This document shows positions 1 through 6,016 of a DNA stretch of 14,390 bases, one piece after another (position 1 is the stretch's first letter; each line of letters begins with the position of its first letter). The notes under the pieces were generated by a model, which saw only the letters and a program-made list of their open reading frames with translations, was not told where the DNA came from and searched no databases. The DNA comes from an archaeon (GTDB lineage Archaea; Iainarchaeota; Iainarchaeia; Iainarchaeales; Iainarchaeaceae). The DNA is taken from NCBI GenBank assembly GCA_005239615.1, contig SBBR01000043.1:1-14390 (forward strand), written 5' to 3'. The translations under genes were made by a program, and so were the position numbers.

Positions 1-55
1 AATATTAATTAATTGTCCGCGCGGCAGGCTAATATTGGCCAAGCCCATCCACGCG

Positions 56-487
56 CTAGAGCAGCCTGCCCTTTATTGCCGCGCGCCTTTTCCCCTCGGA
101 AAAAAGCCTTTTCGCCACGAGGATTGCGAGCACGAACGCCGTTGAAACTATCGCCATGAAATAATAACCCAGCCCTATTGCCATCCCTACCGCTGCAATC
201 ACCCAGAGGTCGGCCGCGGTAGTGAGGCCCTTCACCCTGTCCTGCTCCTTGAATATGGCTCCCGCGCCGAGGAATCCAATGCCGACAACAATGTTCGCGG
301 CAATCCTCTCGGGCTCCGCGCCCCCGATGGAAAAGGACATTATGGTGAAGAGCGTTGCGCCGAGCGAAACCAGCATGTGCGTGCGAAGGCCGGCAGGTTC
401 CTTGCCGAGCTCCCTCTCGAGGCCGATGAGCCCACCCAAGAGGAGCGAGAGAACAATCCTCACCACAAGCTCAACCTCGCCAATCAC
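56..487 (-). CDS. MgtC/SapB family inner-membrane protein
   Basis: Small multi-helix membrane protein of the MgtC/SapB family, a group linked to Mg2+ homeostasis and membrane potential; the archaeal substrate or partner is unknown. The family signature is visible: a first hydrophobic helix leading into GGLIGLERE, then GLRTHMLVSLGA, and later GIGFLGAGAIF, with about four hydrophobic segments before a basic C-terminus. I chose GTG at 487, five bases after the stop of the upstream nitroreductase gene, because family members begin almost directly with the first helix. A TTG at 529 would add 14 residues and overlap the upstream gene by 38 bp. It is the last gene of a three-gene minus-strand cluster. 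Family assignment is firm; the start is moderately sure. Confidence 0.88.
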   Translation of the reverse strand: MIGEVELVVRIVLSLLLGGLIGLERELGKEPAGLRTHMLVSLGATLFTIMSFSIGGAEPERIAANIVVGIGFLGAGAIFKEQDRVKGLTTAADLWVIAAVGMAIGLGYYFMAIVSTAFVLAILVAKRLFSEGKRRAAIKGRLL

Positions 488-491
488 CTTC

Positions 492-1070
492 TCAGCCTTC
501 CCTTTCGCCCAAAGTGTTTTCGAATACAAGTCCGCTTAACTCTTTTTTAGGCTTTCTATTCGGAGCTTCGTCCTTGTAGCCAAAGTAAGTGACGAGCACT
601 ATTTTTTTAGGCGCCCTGACCCCAACAAGCCCCTCGAGTTCTTTTGTGGACTCCGGGTCCATGAGTATGGTAACCGAAGGGAGCGAGCATAGGCCAATGG
701 ATTCAGCCGCGAGGAACATGTTCTGGATTGCCATTGCGCAGCTGAGCACCTTGCCATAATCATCGTCCTCGCACACAACTACTATTGGAGTTGCTTTTTT
801 AACAAAGGAAACGTCCTGCTCATAGAGCCCGAGCTTTTTTCTCGCCTGCCCATAAATCTGCATGAGCCTTTTTTTCTCCGCCCTGTCCGTGATGACGACA
901 AATGACCATGGTTGGGAGTTGAGCGATGAGGGTGCGGTCACCGCGGCCCCGACTATTTTCCTCACCTCTTCTTCGGTGAGCGGAACATCCTTGAATTTCC
1001 GGATGCTCTGCCTCTGGCACATCAGCCCGATAAGTTTTTCATAGTCAACTTCCACATGAATCACTTCCAC
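492..1070 (-). CDS. Nitroreductase family protein (FMN-dependent oxidoreductase)
   Basis: Flavin-dependent NAD(P)H oxidoreductase of the nitroreductase superfamily; 192 aa is a typical length. Visible signatures are RQSIRKFKD near residue 20 (FMN phosphate-binding Arg/Ser motif), APSSLNSQPWSFVVI around 46-60, AIQNMFLAAESIGLCSL in the second half, and a C-terminal YFGYKDEAP-NRKPKKEL segment typical of the family. The natural substrate cannot be read from sequence. The start is GTG immediately after the TGA of the aminotransferase gene; GTG codons at 1064 and 1055 are alternatives and no clear Shine-Dalgarno sequence decides between them. It is the middle gene of the operon and is followed by the MgtC-like gene. 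Confidence 0.9.
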   Translation of the reverse strand: MEVIHVEVDYEKLIGLMCQRQSIRKFKDVPLTEEEVRKIVGAAVTAPSSLNSQPWSFVVITDRAEKKRLMQIYGQARKKLGLYEQDVSFVKKATPIVVVCEDDDYGKVLSCAMAIQNMFLAAESIGLCSLPSVTILMDPESTKELEGLVGVRAPKKIVLVTYFGYKDEAPNRKPKKELSGLVFENTLGEREG

Positions 1071-2006
1071 TCAAACATAAACCAGCCACTTTGCATATTT
1101 TTTTCCCTTTCCGTGCGCCGTATCGAAAAATGTTTTCTGGAGCCTTTTTGTCACAATGCCGGGCGTGCCATTTCCAATCGTGCTGCCATCAATTGAAACA
1201 ACGGGCGTGACCTGTGCCGAGGTGCCGGTCACAAAAACCTCTTCCGCAGAGCAAAGCTCTTCCGGCCTGAAAAGCCTCTCCCACACTTCAATGCCTTCGT
1301 TGCGCGCAATCTCCATTATTGACGCCCTCGTGATTCCGGGCAGGGCGCTTGCAGTGAGAGGGGTTATCAGTTCCGGCACCCCATTCTTCGCGCCGCGCAC
1401 CATGAAAATGTTCTCGACCGCGCACTCTGCCACAAAGCCCTTGGCATCGAGCATCAGGGCCTCGTCAAAGCCCTTGCCCAGCGCCTCCATCTTCGCCAGA
1501 GCGCTCGTGTAATAGCTGCCAGTTATTTTCGCAGCGGCAAGTTCTTCCGTGCCAAAAACCCTCCTTATTCCTGAGGTCATTACCTTGATGCCCTTTTCCT
1601 GCGCCATTTTGCCGAGGTAATTGCCCTGCCTCCACACCATGATTGTGAGGTCGGTTTTGAGGCCGGTTGGCGCGAGGCCTATTTTTCCGTAGCCATAGCC
1701 AAGCACGACGCGCAGGTAGCATTCATCCAGCCTGTTCTTCCTCACCACATCAATGCACGCCTTTTCAACTTCGGCCTTGGTGTAAGGCACTTTCATTTTC
1801 ATTACGCGTGCCGACTCCCGCAGCCTGTCAATGTGGTCTCCGAGCCTGAAGAGCGCCGGTCCTTTTGGGGCGAGGTAGCACGCGATGCCCTCGAAAACAC
1901 CTGTGCCGTAGAGGAAGGAGTGCGAGGCGGAGTGCACACCAGCGTCCTTCCACTTGACGAACCTGCCGTTGAGCCAGGCGAAGGGCGCTTCCCTGAAATC
2001 CTTCAT
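1071..2006 (-). CDS. ilvE: Branched-chain amino acid aminotransferase (PLP class IV)
   Basis: Transfers the amino group between glutamate and branched-chain 2-oxo acids, the last step of Val/Leu/Ile synthesis and the first of their breakdown. It is a 311-aa class IV (fold type IV) PLP enzyme. The N-terminal YGTGVFEGIACY segment (about 33-44) matches the branched-chain aminotransferase signature. The PLP-binding lysine is K160 in AAKITGSYYTSALAKMEA, and VAECAVENIF (about 192-201) is the cofactor-contacting Glu/Asn motif; GTSAQVTPVVSIDG near the C-terminus is also typical. D-amino acid aminotransferase or aminodeoxychorismate lyase are less likely given the YGTGVFEG and K-ITGSY motifs. ATG at 2006 lies about 30 bp from an AT-rich TATA-like stretch shared with the divergent gene. 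First gene of the operon. Confidence 0.92.
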   Translation of the reverse strand: MKDFREAPFAWLNGRFVKWKDAGVHSASHSFLYGTGVFEGIACYLAPKGPALFRLGDHIDRLRESARVMKMKVPYTKAEVEKACIDVVRKNRLDECYLRVVLGYGYGKIGLAPTGLKTDLTIMVWRQGNYLGKMAQEKGIKVMTSGIRRVFGTEELAAAKITGSYYTSALAKMEALGKGFDEALMLDAKGFVAECAVENIFMVRGAKNGVPELITPLTASALPGITRASIMEIARNEGIEVWERLFRPEELCSAEEVFVTGTSAQVTPVVSIDGSTIGNGTPGIVTKRLQKTFFDTAHGKGKKYAKWLVYV

Positions 2007-2034
2007 AGAACCAAGGCCATTGTGTAAAACAAAC

Positions 2035-2045
2035 GTTTTAATTAT
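2035..2045. promoter_or_regulatory. Back-to-back TATA-like element in the 56-bp divergent intergenic region
   Basis: The stretch GTTTTAATTAT reads as a TATA-like box in both directions. It lies about 26 bp from the ATG at 2063 (plus) and about 30 bp from the ATG at 2006 (minus), the spacing expected for archaeal promoters with little or no leader. Inferred from position and composition only. Confidence 0.5.
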
Positions 2046-2062
2046 AGGTTTCCGTTATTTTC

Positions 2063-2719
2063 ATGAGTGATGACTTGGCTCGCAAGGCGGTTTTCGGGAG
2101 CAAACTCAGGATTAATTTCCGGAAAGGCAGGGCATGCTGGCTTTCTGCCAGGCAAGTGTTAAGCGGCCGCTACAAAAAGGCACCGGGGCATGGTTTTTCA
2201 TCGGCAAAGGAAATCGTCACCTTCACCGAAAACCTCTTCAGGCGCCGCGAAGTGCGGTTCAACCCGATGATTGACACCCTCGGCGAGGGCAACATCTGGA
2301 TGAGGCCAGCGCTCAGGAAGGAATTCACCGCAAAGATTGACTCATTCATTCTCGGTGGGCTGGGAAATGCCGGGCCGAAGGTCATCGAGTGCGTAAAGGC
2401 AACGGATGTGGCTCCGCTGGTGCGTTTTTTCGAGGGTGAGGGTCACCCGGAACCTGAGCGTGCAGCCTTTGAGGCCTTGGATACTGTGGCAAAGAGGTAT
2501 GACGAAATGGTGCGCATTGCAGGAGACCTGAGAAAACTGAAGAACCGGGCGTTAATCGAGTATGGGAAAGGCGACGAAATAAAATCCGTCGGCAGGTTCC
2601 CTTACATGCTCGCGGTTATGAACGCGACTGATGCTATCGGCAACATCGCGGCAAGGCATGCCTGGGCAAGAACGGTAGCTGACAAGATGAAGAGTAAACT
2701 TGCCCGCCCGGGAAAGTGA
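2063..2719 (+). CDS. Uncharacterised 218-aa protein translationally coupled to PanB
   Basis: I do not recognise this protein. It is soluble-looking, without signal peptide or membrane segment. Its first 40 residues are rich in Arg/Lys; it has a central region including GEGNIWMRPALRKEF and FILGGLGNAGPKVIE, and a long, probably helical C-terminal half (about 120-218) ending in a basic tail. No metal, nucleotide or catalytic motif stands out. The ATG at 2063 is the first start after a TATA-like box, suggesting a leaderless message. Its stop overlaps the GTG of panB as GTGA, so the two are almost certainly co-transcribed and translationally coupled. That hints at a link to pantothenate/CoA synthesis, but this is inference. 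It does not show the look of ketopantoate reductase, pantoate kinase or phosphopantothenate synthetase. Confidence 0.8.
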   Translation: MSDDLARKAVFGSKLRINFRKGRACWLSARQVLSGRYKKAPGHGFSSAKEIVTFTENLFRRREVRFNPMIDTLGEGNIWMRPALRKEFTAKIDSFILGGLGNAGPKVIECVKATDVAPLVRFFEGEGHPEPERAAFEALDTVAKRYDEMVRIAGDLRKLKNRALIEYGKGDEIKSVGRFPYMLAVMNATDAIGNIAARHAWARTVADKMKSKLARPGK

Positions 2720-3540
2720 GGTTCATGGCCCCGAAATTAGTAATACTAACCGCCTACGATTACCCCTCCGCATTCATCGCCGCTTCCGCCGGCGTTGACA
2801 TCATCCTCGTGGGGGATTCGGCAGCAAACGTTGTTCATGGAATGAAGAGCACCACGGAGATTGGCATGACTGAAATGCTCGTGCACACGCGCGCTGTCTC
2901 CAGAGGCATTGAAAAATTTTCCAGCAGTCAAAATCACCCCGCCAGCAATGCCAATAATCCTCCCGCCAATGCCCCAAAAGCACGCAAAGCGCCCCTAATT
3001 GTCGGCGACATGCCAGCGCACTCCTACGACACGCCACGGCTCGCCCTGCAGAACTCAAAAAAATTCCTCGAGGCAGGGGCGCAGGGCGTAAAAATAGAGG
3101 GAGAGAAAACTGGAGTTGTGGAGATTCTGGTCGGGAACGGCATCAAAGTGATGGGCCATCTCGGCTACCTGCCCCAGACCGACCCGAAGCCAAAGGTAAA
3201 AGGGCGCGAGGAGACAGAGGCACAGCAACTAATAAGCGCAGCCAAAAACCTTGAAAAGGCGGGGTGTTCATGGTTGGTGCTCGAGCTCGTGCCGGAGCAG
3301 ATTGCAAAGGAAATTTCAGAGACCATAAAAATTCCCACAATAGGCATCGGAGCGGGTCGATATTGCGCAGGGCAGGTTCTGGTTTTCCATGACCTGCTCG
3401 GCCTGAACCCCGATGACTCTTTCAAGCCGAGGTTTTTAAGGAAGTACGCGGACCTGAAAAAAGAGGCGATTGGGGCAATAAGGAAATACTCAACGGAAGT
3501 TCGTGATGGGAGGTTTCCAGGGGTGGAAAACATATACTAA
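2716..3540 (+). CDS. panB: 3-methyl-2-oxobutanoate hydroxymethyltransferase (ketopantoate hydroxymethyltransferase)
   Basis: Adds a hydroxymethyl group from methylene-tetrahydrofolate (or the archaeal pterin equivalent) to 2-oxoisovalerate, giving ketopantoate for CoA synthesis. It is a TIM-barrel, Mg2+-dependent enzyme. Visible motifs are LTAYDYPSA (11-19), LVGDSAANVVHG (31-42, metal ligand region), IVGDMPAHSYD (95-105, second metal Asp), GAQGVKIEGE (121-130), GHLGYLPQ (147-154), VLELVP with probable catalytic E190, and GIGAGRYCAGQVLVFHDLLGL (210-230). An odd Asn/Pro/Ser/Ala-rich insertion at about 68-92 sits where family members go directly into the strand before GDMP. The GTG at 2716 overlaps the previous stop; ATG at 2725 is an alternative. 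2-oxoisovalerate is also the keto acid handled by the nearby IlvE. Confidence 0.93.
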   Translation: MRFMAPKLVILTAYDYPSAFIAASAGVDIILVGDSAANVVHGMKSTTEIGMTEMLVHTRAVSRGIEKFSSSQNHPASNANNPPANAPKARKAPLIVGDMPAHSYDTPRLALQNSKKFLEAGAQGVKIEGEKTGVVEILVGNGIKVMGHLGYLPQTDPKPKVKGREETEAQQLISAAKNLEKAGCSWLVLELVPEQIAKEISETIKIPTIGIGAGRYCAGQVLVFHDLLGLNPDDSFKPRFLRKYADLKKEAIGAIRKYSTEVRDGRFPGVENIY

Positions 3541-3645
3541 ACATTATTTTGGGGGGAAATCAGCACAATCTATCAGCGGCCTGAATTAAAGGCAGAAATA
3601 AAACAAGCTATAGAGTCATACCTTTTTCGTGGGTTCGAAGAATAA
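3541..3645 (+). other. Start-less open frame directly after panB (possible gene remnant)
   Basis: In the same frame as panB the sequence stays open for 34 codons after the TAA, up to a second TAA at 3643-3645. The translation includes IYQRPELKAEIKQAIESYL, an amphipathic and protein-like stretch. There is no ATG, GTG or TTG in this frame, so it is unlikely to be an independent gene. It may be the tail of a decayed small gene or chance. Confidence 0.25.
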
Positions 3646-3691
3646 ACTCGACCTCTGTCAGATTATATCCATACAAACCTTACTAAGCACT

Positions 3692-3750
3692 TTTTTATGG
3701 TAATCCATGACTATATGGCTGTTTTTATGGTATCCATAACTATATAGCTG
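3692..3750. repeat. Imperfect tandem repeat, two copies of 29-30 bp
   Basis: Copy 1 (3692-3721) and copy 2 (3722-3750) follow each other directly, differing by one indel and a few substitutions; a further T5 tract at 3751-3755 looks like the beginning of a third. Each copy has a T5 tract, a near-palindromic ATGG-TA(A)T-CCAT core and a CTATAT(G/A)G element. The repeat ends at the stop codon of the minus-strand gene at 3755-4039. Confidence 0.75.
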
Positions 3751-3754
3751 TTTT

Positions 3755-4039
3755 TCAGGCAGGCTTCTGGAACATCAATATTGCCACTGCGGTCTTTGTG
3801 ATGTTCACGCCGCCCCTCTTCCTGATTTCCGCATTTGCACTTTGCATGTCGCGGTCAGAGGGAAAATCAAGCACTGCAGTTCCTCCGGGAGCGAGCCAGG
3901 CAAAAACATTGTCCAGAGTCCTCGGAATCCAAAGGGACTTTGCTGTCACGGCCTCATGGGAGCATTCTCCGGAATCAAGGCTTGTGAGCCTTTTGTTCCT
4001 CAGTTCCCTCAGGCGCCACTGCCTGCGATTCGCCGGCAT
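3755..4039 (-). CDS. Short hypothetical protein resembling a methyltransferase C-terminal region
   Basis: A 94-aa protein with codon use like its neighbours (GGC, AGG, ATC, GTG). The segment LDNVFAWLAPGGTAVLDFPSD resembles the strand-turn-strand around the PGG of class I S-adenosylmethionine methyltransferases, and the C-terminus VNITKTAVAILMFQKP could be the last strands. No glycine-rich SAM-binding motif is present, so it cannot be a complete methyltransferase; it may be a truncated remnant or something else. The ATG at 4039 lies about 36 bp from a TTTAAA box at 4073-4078, so it could still be expressed. A TTG at 4063 would be too close to that box. A plus-strand frame over the same DNA (3798-4085) looks less protein-like. 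Confidence 0.45.
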   Translation of the reverse strand: MPANRRQWRLRELRNKRLTSLDSGECSHEAVTAKSLWIPRTLDNVFAWLAPGGTAVLDFPSDRDMQSANAEIRKRGGVNITKTAVAILMFQKPA

Positions 4040-4072
4040 CAAAAACAACCTGATAACTAACAACTATTTTCG

Positions 4073-4078
4073 CTTTAA
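4073..4078 (-). promoter_or_regulatory. TATA-like box for the minus-strand gene at 3755-4039
   Basis: TTTAAA on the minus strand, about 36 bp before the ATG at 4039. This predicts a leader of roughly ten bases. Based on position only. Confidence 0.4.
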
Positions 4079-4114
4079 ATGGTAATGCTGTCCCGCAGCC
4101 AAAAGCGAAATTGA

Positions 4115-4122
4115 TTTATATA
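4115..4122 (+). promoter_or_regulatory. TATA box of cytidylate kinase gene
   Basis: TTTATATA about 30 bp before the ATG at 4149. A transcription start near 4144-4146 would fall after the TTG at 4140, which supports ATG 4149 as the real start and a nearly leaderless message. Confidence 0.65.
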
Positions 4123-4148
4123 GCGCCGTAGTAATTGCATTGTTCCAA

Positions 4149-4733
4149 ATGCCAAAGAAAACAATCATGGTATCAGGCTTTGCAGGTTCTGGCAAGAGCT
4201 CGCTTGCGGATTCTCTTGGGAAGGCCCTTGGCCTAAAGGTTATCCATGCCTCATCAATACTGCGCGAGATGGCAACACAAGGCGTGCAGGCGCTCGAGAA
4301 TGTCTCACCGCAGAAAATCCACGACTGGTGGGAGAGCAGTGAGGCAAAGGAATTCATGAAGAGGCGCCTCGCCGACGGTTCCTTAGACGTTGCGTTGGAC
4401 AGGAAGCTCACGGAGATTGCCGATGCGGGCAATGTGGTCATGGATTCTTGGACAATGCCGTACCTATACAAAGGGGCAGCTTTCAAGATTTGGCTCAACG
4501 CTTCGGCCGAGGTCAGGGCGAGGAGGGTGTCGGAGAGGGACAAGATGGATTATGGTGCTATTCTGGAGAAAGTGAGGGCGCGCGATGCGCAGACAAAAGC
4601 TTTATATGAAAGGTTGTACAACTTTAAGATGGGTGAAGCCTTGGAGAGGTTCGACCTCGTCGTCAACACCGATACCATGACTCAGCGGCAGGTTTTTGGT
4701 TTCGTGGAGGCAAAAATTAGGGCGTCGAGATAG
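4149..4733 (+). CDS. cmk: Cytidylate kinase, archaeal type
   Basis: Phosphorylates CMP (and dCMP) to the diphosphate with ATP, in pyrimidine nucleotide recycling. It is a 194-aa P-loop kinase. The P-loop GFAGSGKSSLAD is at about 10-21, followed by an NMP-binding region (LKVIHASSILREMA). Then come VVMDSWTMPYLYK, a variant of the family's conserved region, and the lid/arginine segment ARRVSERDK with RDAQTKALYERLYN, the arrangement of the short archaeal cytidylate kinases rather than bacterial Cmk. The start is ATG 4149, chosen over TTG 4140 because of the TATA-box spacing. The KaiC-like gene follows after 60 bp on the same strand. Confidence 0.88.
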   Translation: MPKKTIMVSGFAGSGKSSLADSLGKALGLKVIHASSILREMATQGVQALENVSPQKIHDWWESSEAKEFMKRRLADGSLDVALDRKLTEIADAGNVVMDSWTMPYLYKGAAFKIWLNASAEVRARRVSERDKMDYGAILEKVRARDAQTKALYERLYNFKMGEALERFDLVVNTDTMTQRQVFGFVEAKIRASR

Positions 4734-4793
4734 AGCGCATTTATTTTGGCGGTAACGGGGCTTAGGGGAAAAGTCGTTATTGGTTTTTGTTTT

Positions 4794-5513
4794 ATGGGGC
4801 GTGTTGGTTTGGAGCGCGTGAAGAGCGGGATAAAGGGCCTTGACGAGCTGATAGGCGGGGGGTTTCCCCTCGGCTCGACAGTCCTCCTTTCGGGAGGCTC
4901 AGGCACTGGCAAAACGATTTTCGGCCTGACTTACCTCTACGAAGGCGCGAGGAGGCAAAACGAGCCCGGGCTCTACATCACCACCGAAGGCAACCTCAAG
5001 AACCTCCTCTGGATGATGGAAGTGTTCGGCTGGGACATAAAGCCTTTGCAGGAATCCAACCTCCTCAAGATTTACAAGCTCAACCTCCACACCTTCGAGG
5101 ATGTGGATCGGCAGATTGAGGAAGAGCTCAAAGTCATAGCCAGGCTTGTGAAGGATATGGGCTGCAGGCGCCTCGTGGTTGATTCCACCACAGCACTCGG
5201 CGTTTGGATAACCGAGAAGGGCAGGATGAGGCACCTGGTTTACACCTTCACAGACGCCCTCAAGGACCTTGGGTGCACAACAATCCTCATTGCGGAAACC
5301 AAGGGCAGGAAAACCGATTTCTCGGCCTTCGGGATCGAGGAGTTCATCTCCGACGTGGTTATCAGCCTCTACTTCACCCCGCCCAACAGGAGCATCTTCG
5401 TGAGGAAGATGCGTGGCACCAACCACAGCAAGACAGTGCATCCCTTCACAATCAGCGACCTTGGCATCGAAGTGAAGCCGAAGGACGAGATTATGTGGGA
5501 AGCACTGAAGTAA
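4794..5513 (+). CDS. KaiC-like RecA-superfamily ATPase, single domain
   Basis: A 239-aa single RecA/KaiC-domain ATPase of the kind common in archaea (KaiC/GvpD/RAD55 group); its cellular role is not established. It begins with the family's usual KSGIKGLDELIGGGFPLGS lead-in. The Walker A GGSGTGKT is at 34-41 and Walker B RRLVVD with D130; the end VRKMRGTNHSKTVHPFTIS is the usual KaiC-family C-terminal signature. The acidic pair of KaiC after the second strand is here TTEGN, with only one Glu. ATG 4794 is preferred over the upstream TTG at 4746, whose extra 16 residues look unconserved. It may share a transcript with cytidylate kinase or use the ATTTATTTT stretch at 4739-4747. It ends 24 bp from the convergent hicA. 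Confidence 0.87.
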   Translation: MGRVGLERVKSGIKGLDELIGGGFPLGSTVLLSGGSGTGKTIFGLTYLYEGARRQNEPGLYITTEGNLKNLLWMMEVFGWDIKPLQESNLLKIYKLNLHTFEDVDRQIEEELKVIARLVKDMGCRRLVVDSTTALGVWITEKGRMRHLVYTFTDALKDLGCTTILIAETKGRKTDFSAFGIEEFISDVVISLYFTPPNRSIFVRKMRGTNHSKTVHPFTISDLGIEVKPKDEIMWEALK

Positions 5514-5537
5514 CCTATTATTACGTGTCGTATTTGT

Positions 5538-5743
5538 TCAAGCCAATTCATCACGCGAAATTCCAGTTTCCTTCAGGACTTCCTTCAGCGTGCCTTTTGA
5601 AATTACCTTGTGATTTGGGACGGTTATTGGCCTTTTTTGCGGGTGCCAGAGATGGACATGACTCCCCTTATGGTTCTTGATAGAGTAGCCCTCCTGAGCA
5701 GTATTTTGATTAGTTCTCTTCCGGAAATGACTGGGAGCCTCAT
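5538..5743 (-). pseudogene. hicA: HicA-type mRNA interferase toxin gene, broken by one-base frameshift
   Basis: HicA toxins are small double-stranded-RNA-binding-fold ribonucleases that cut mRNA. The first part, from ATG 5743, reads MRLPVISGRELIKILLR, a typical HicA N-terminus. The remainder, GYSIKNHKGSHVHLWHP, RPITVPNHKVISKGTL and KEVLKETGISRDELA, is in another frame; it contains the catalytic His of the GSH motif. One extra G in the GGG run at 5689-5691 would join both into a 68-aa HicA of normal length. As written, the frame from 5743 stops early, and the frame that ends at 5538 has only an unrelated N-terminus. The ATG overlaps the hicB stop (ATGA), the standard coupled order for this pair. 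It may be inactivated, a sequencing error, or frameshifted by design. Confidence 0.8.
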
Positions 5744-5952
5744 ATTCGCACGGCCACGATGGCATTTTCCCTCCGGCCAGTCAGGGGAACGCCCTCCTCG
5801 GCAAGCGATTCGAGATGAAGCTCAATAGCTTCCCTTATGTGCCTGAGGACTTCATTCTTAGTCTTGCCCTGGCTAATGCACCCTGGCAAGGAAGGGACAG
5901 TCGCGGTATACCATCCGTCCTCATCTATTTCAAGCGTGATTTTCCATTTCAT
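5740..5952 (-). CDS. hicB: HicB-type antitoxin
   Basis: A 70-aa antitoxin that would bind and neutralise HicA. The partial RNase H-like HicB fold is recognisable: ITLEIDEDGWYTATVPSLPG, then CISQGKTKNEVLRHIREAIELHLE, matching the family consensus of D-DG-Y-A-VP-LPGC-SQG-T-EEA. There is no additional ribbon-helix-helix or helix-turn-helix domain, so direct DNA binding by this protein is uncertain. ATG 5952 is preferred; a TTG at 5967 and GTG at 5961 are alternatives. The TATA-like box at 5989-5994 predicts a leader of about 13 bases. It overlaps hicA by four bases and lies downstream of the histone gene on the same strand. Confidence 0.9.
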   Translation of the reverse strand: MKWKITLEIDEDGWYTATVPSLPGCISQGKTKNEVLRHIREAIELHLESLAEEGVPLTGRRENAIVAVRI

Positions 5953-5988
5953 GACAGGCACTTCCAAATAGTAATAGGTCGCATTTAC

Positions 5989-5994
5989 TATAAA
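5989..5994 (-). promoter_or_regulatory. TATA-like box of hicBA
   Basis: TTTATA on the minus strand, about 40 bp before the hicB ATG at 5952. A 15-bp palindrome ends six bases upstream of it. Confidence 0.5.
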
Positions 5995-6000
5995 TTCTTT

Positions 6001-6015
6001 TGCAGGCTGCCTGCA
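6001..6015. promoter_or_regulatory. 15-bp perfect palindrome between histone gene and hicBA promoter
   Basis: TGCAGGC-T-GCCTGCA: seven-base arms around one central base. It begins one base past the histone stop codon and ends six bases from the hicBA TATA box. It is not followed by a T-tract on the minus strand, so a terminator is less likely than an operator; both remain possible. Confidence 0.55.
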
Positions 6016-6016
6016 T

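Noticed and set aside
23..70. Eight-base inverted repeat (GGCAGGCT / AGCCTGCC) spanning the MgtC-like stop codon
   Set aside because: The arms are 32 bases apart, one lies within coding sequence, and no T-tract follows on the minus strand within view; could be chance.
3628..3650. GGTTCGAA sequence resembling a tRNA T-loop
   Set aside because: The flanking bases do not pair as a T-stem, and no acceptor or anticodon arm is found around it on either strand.
3798..4085. Plus-strand 95-aa open frame opposite the short methyltransferase-like gene
   Set aside because: Ser/Leu-rich with no motif, and without a promoter at suitable distance; the minus-strand reading has better codon use and a TATA-like box.
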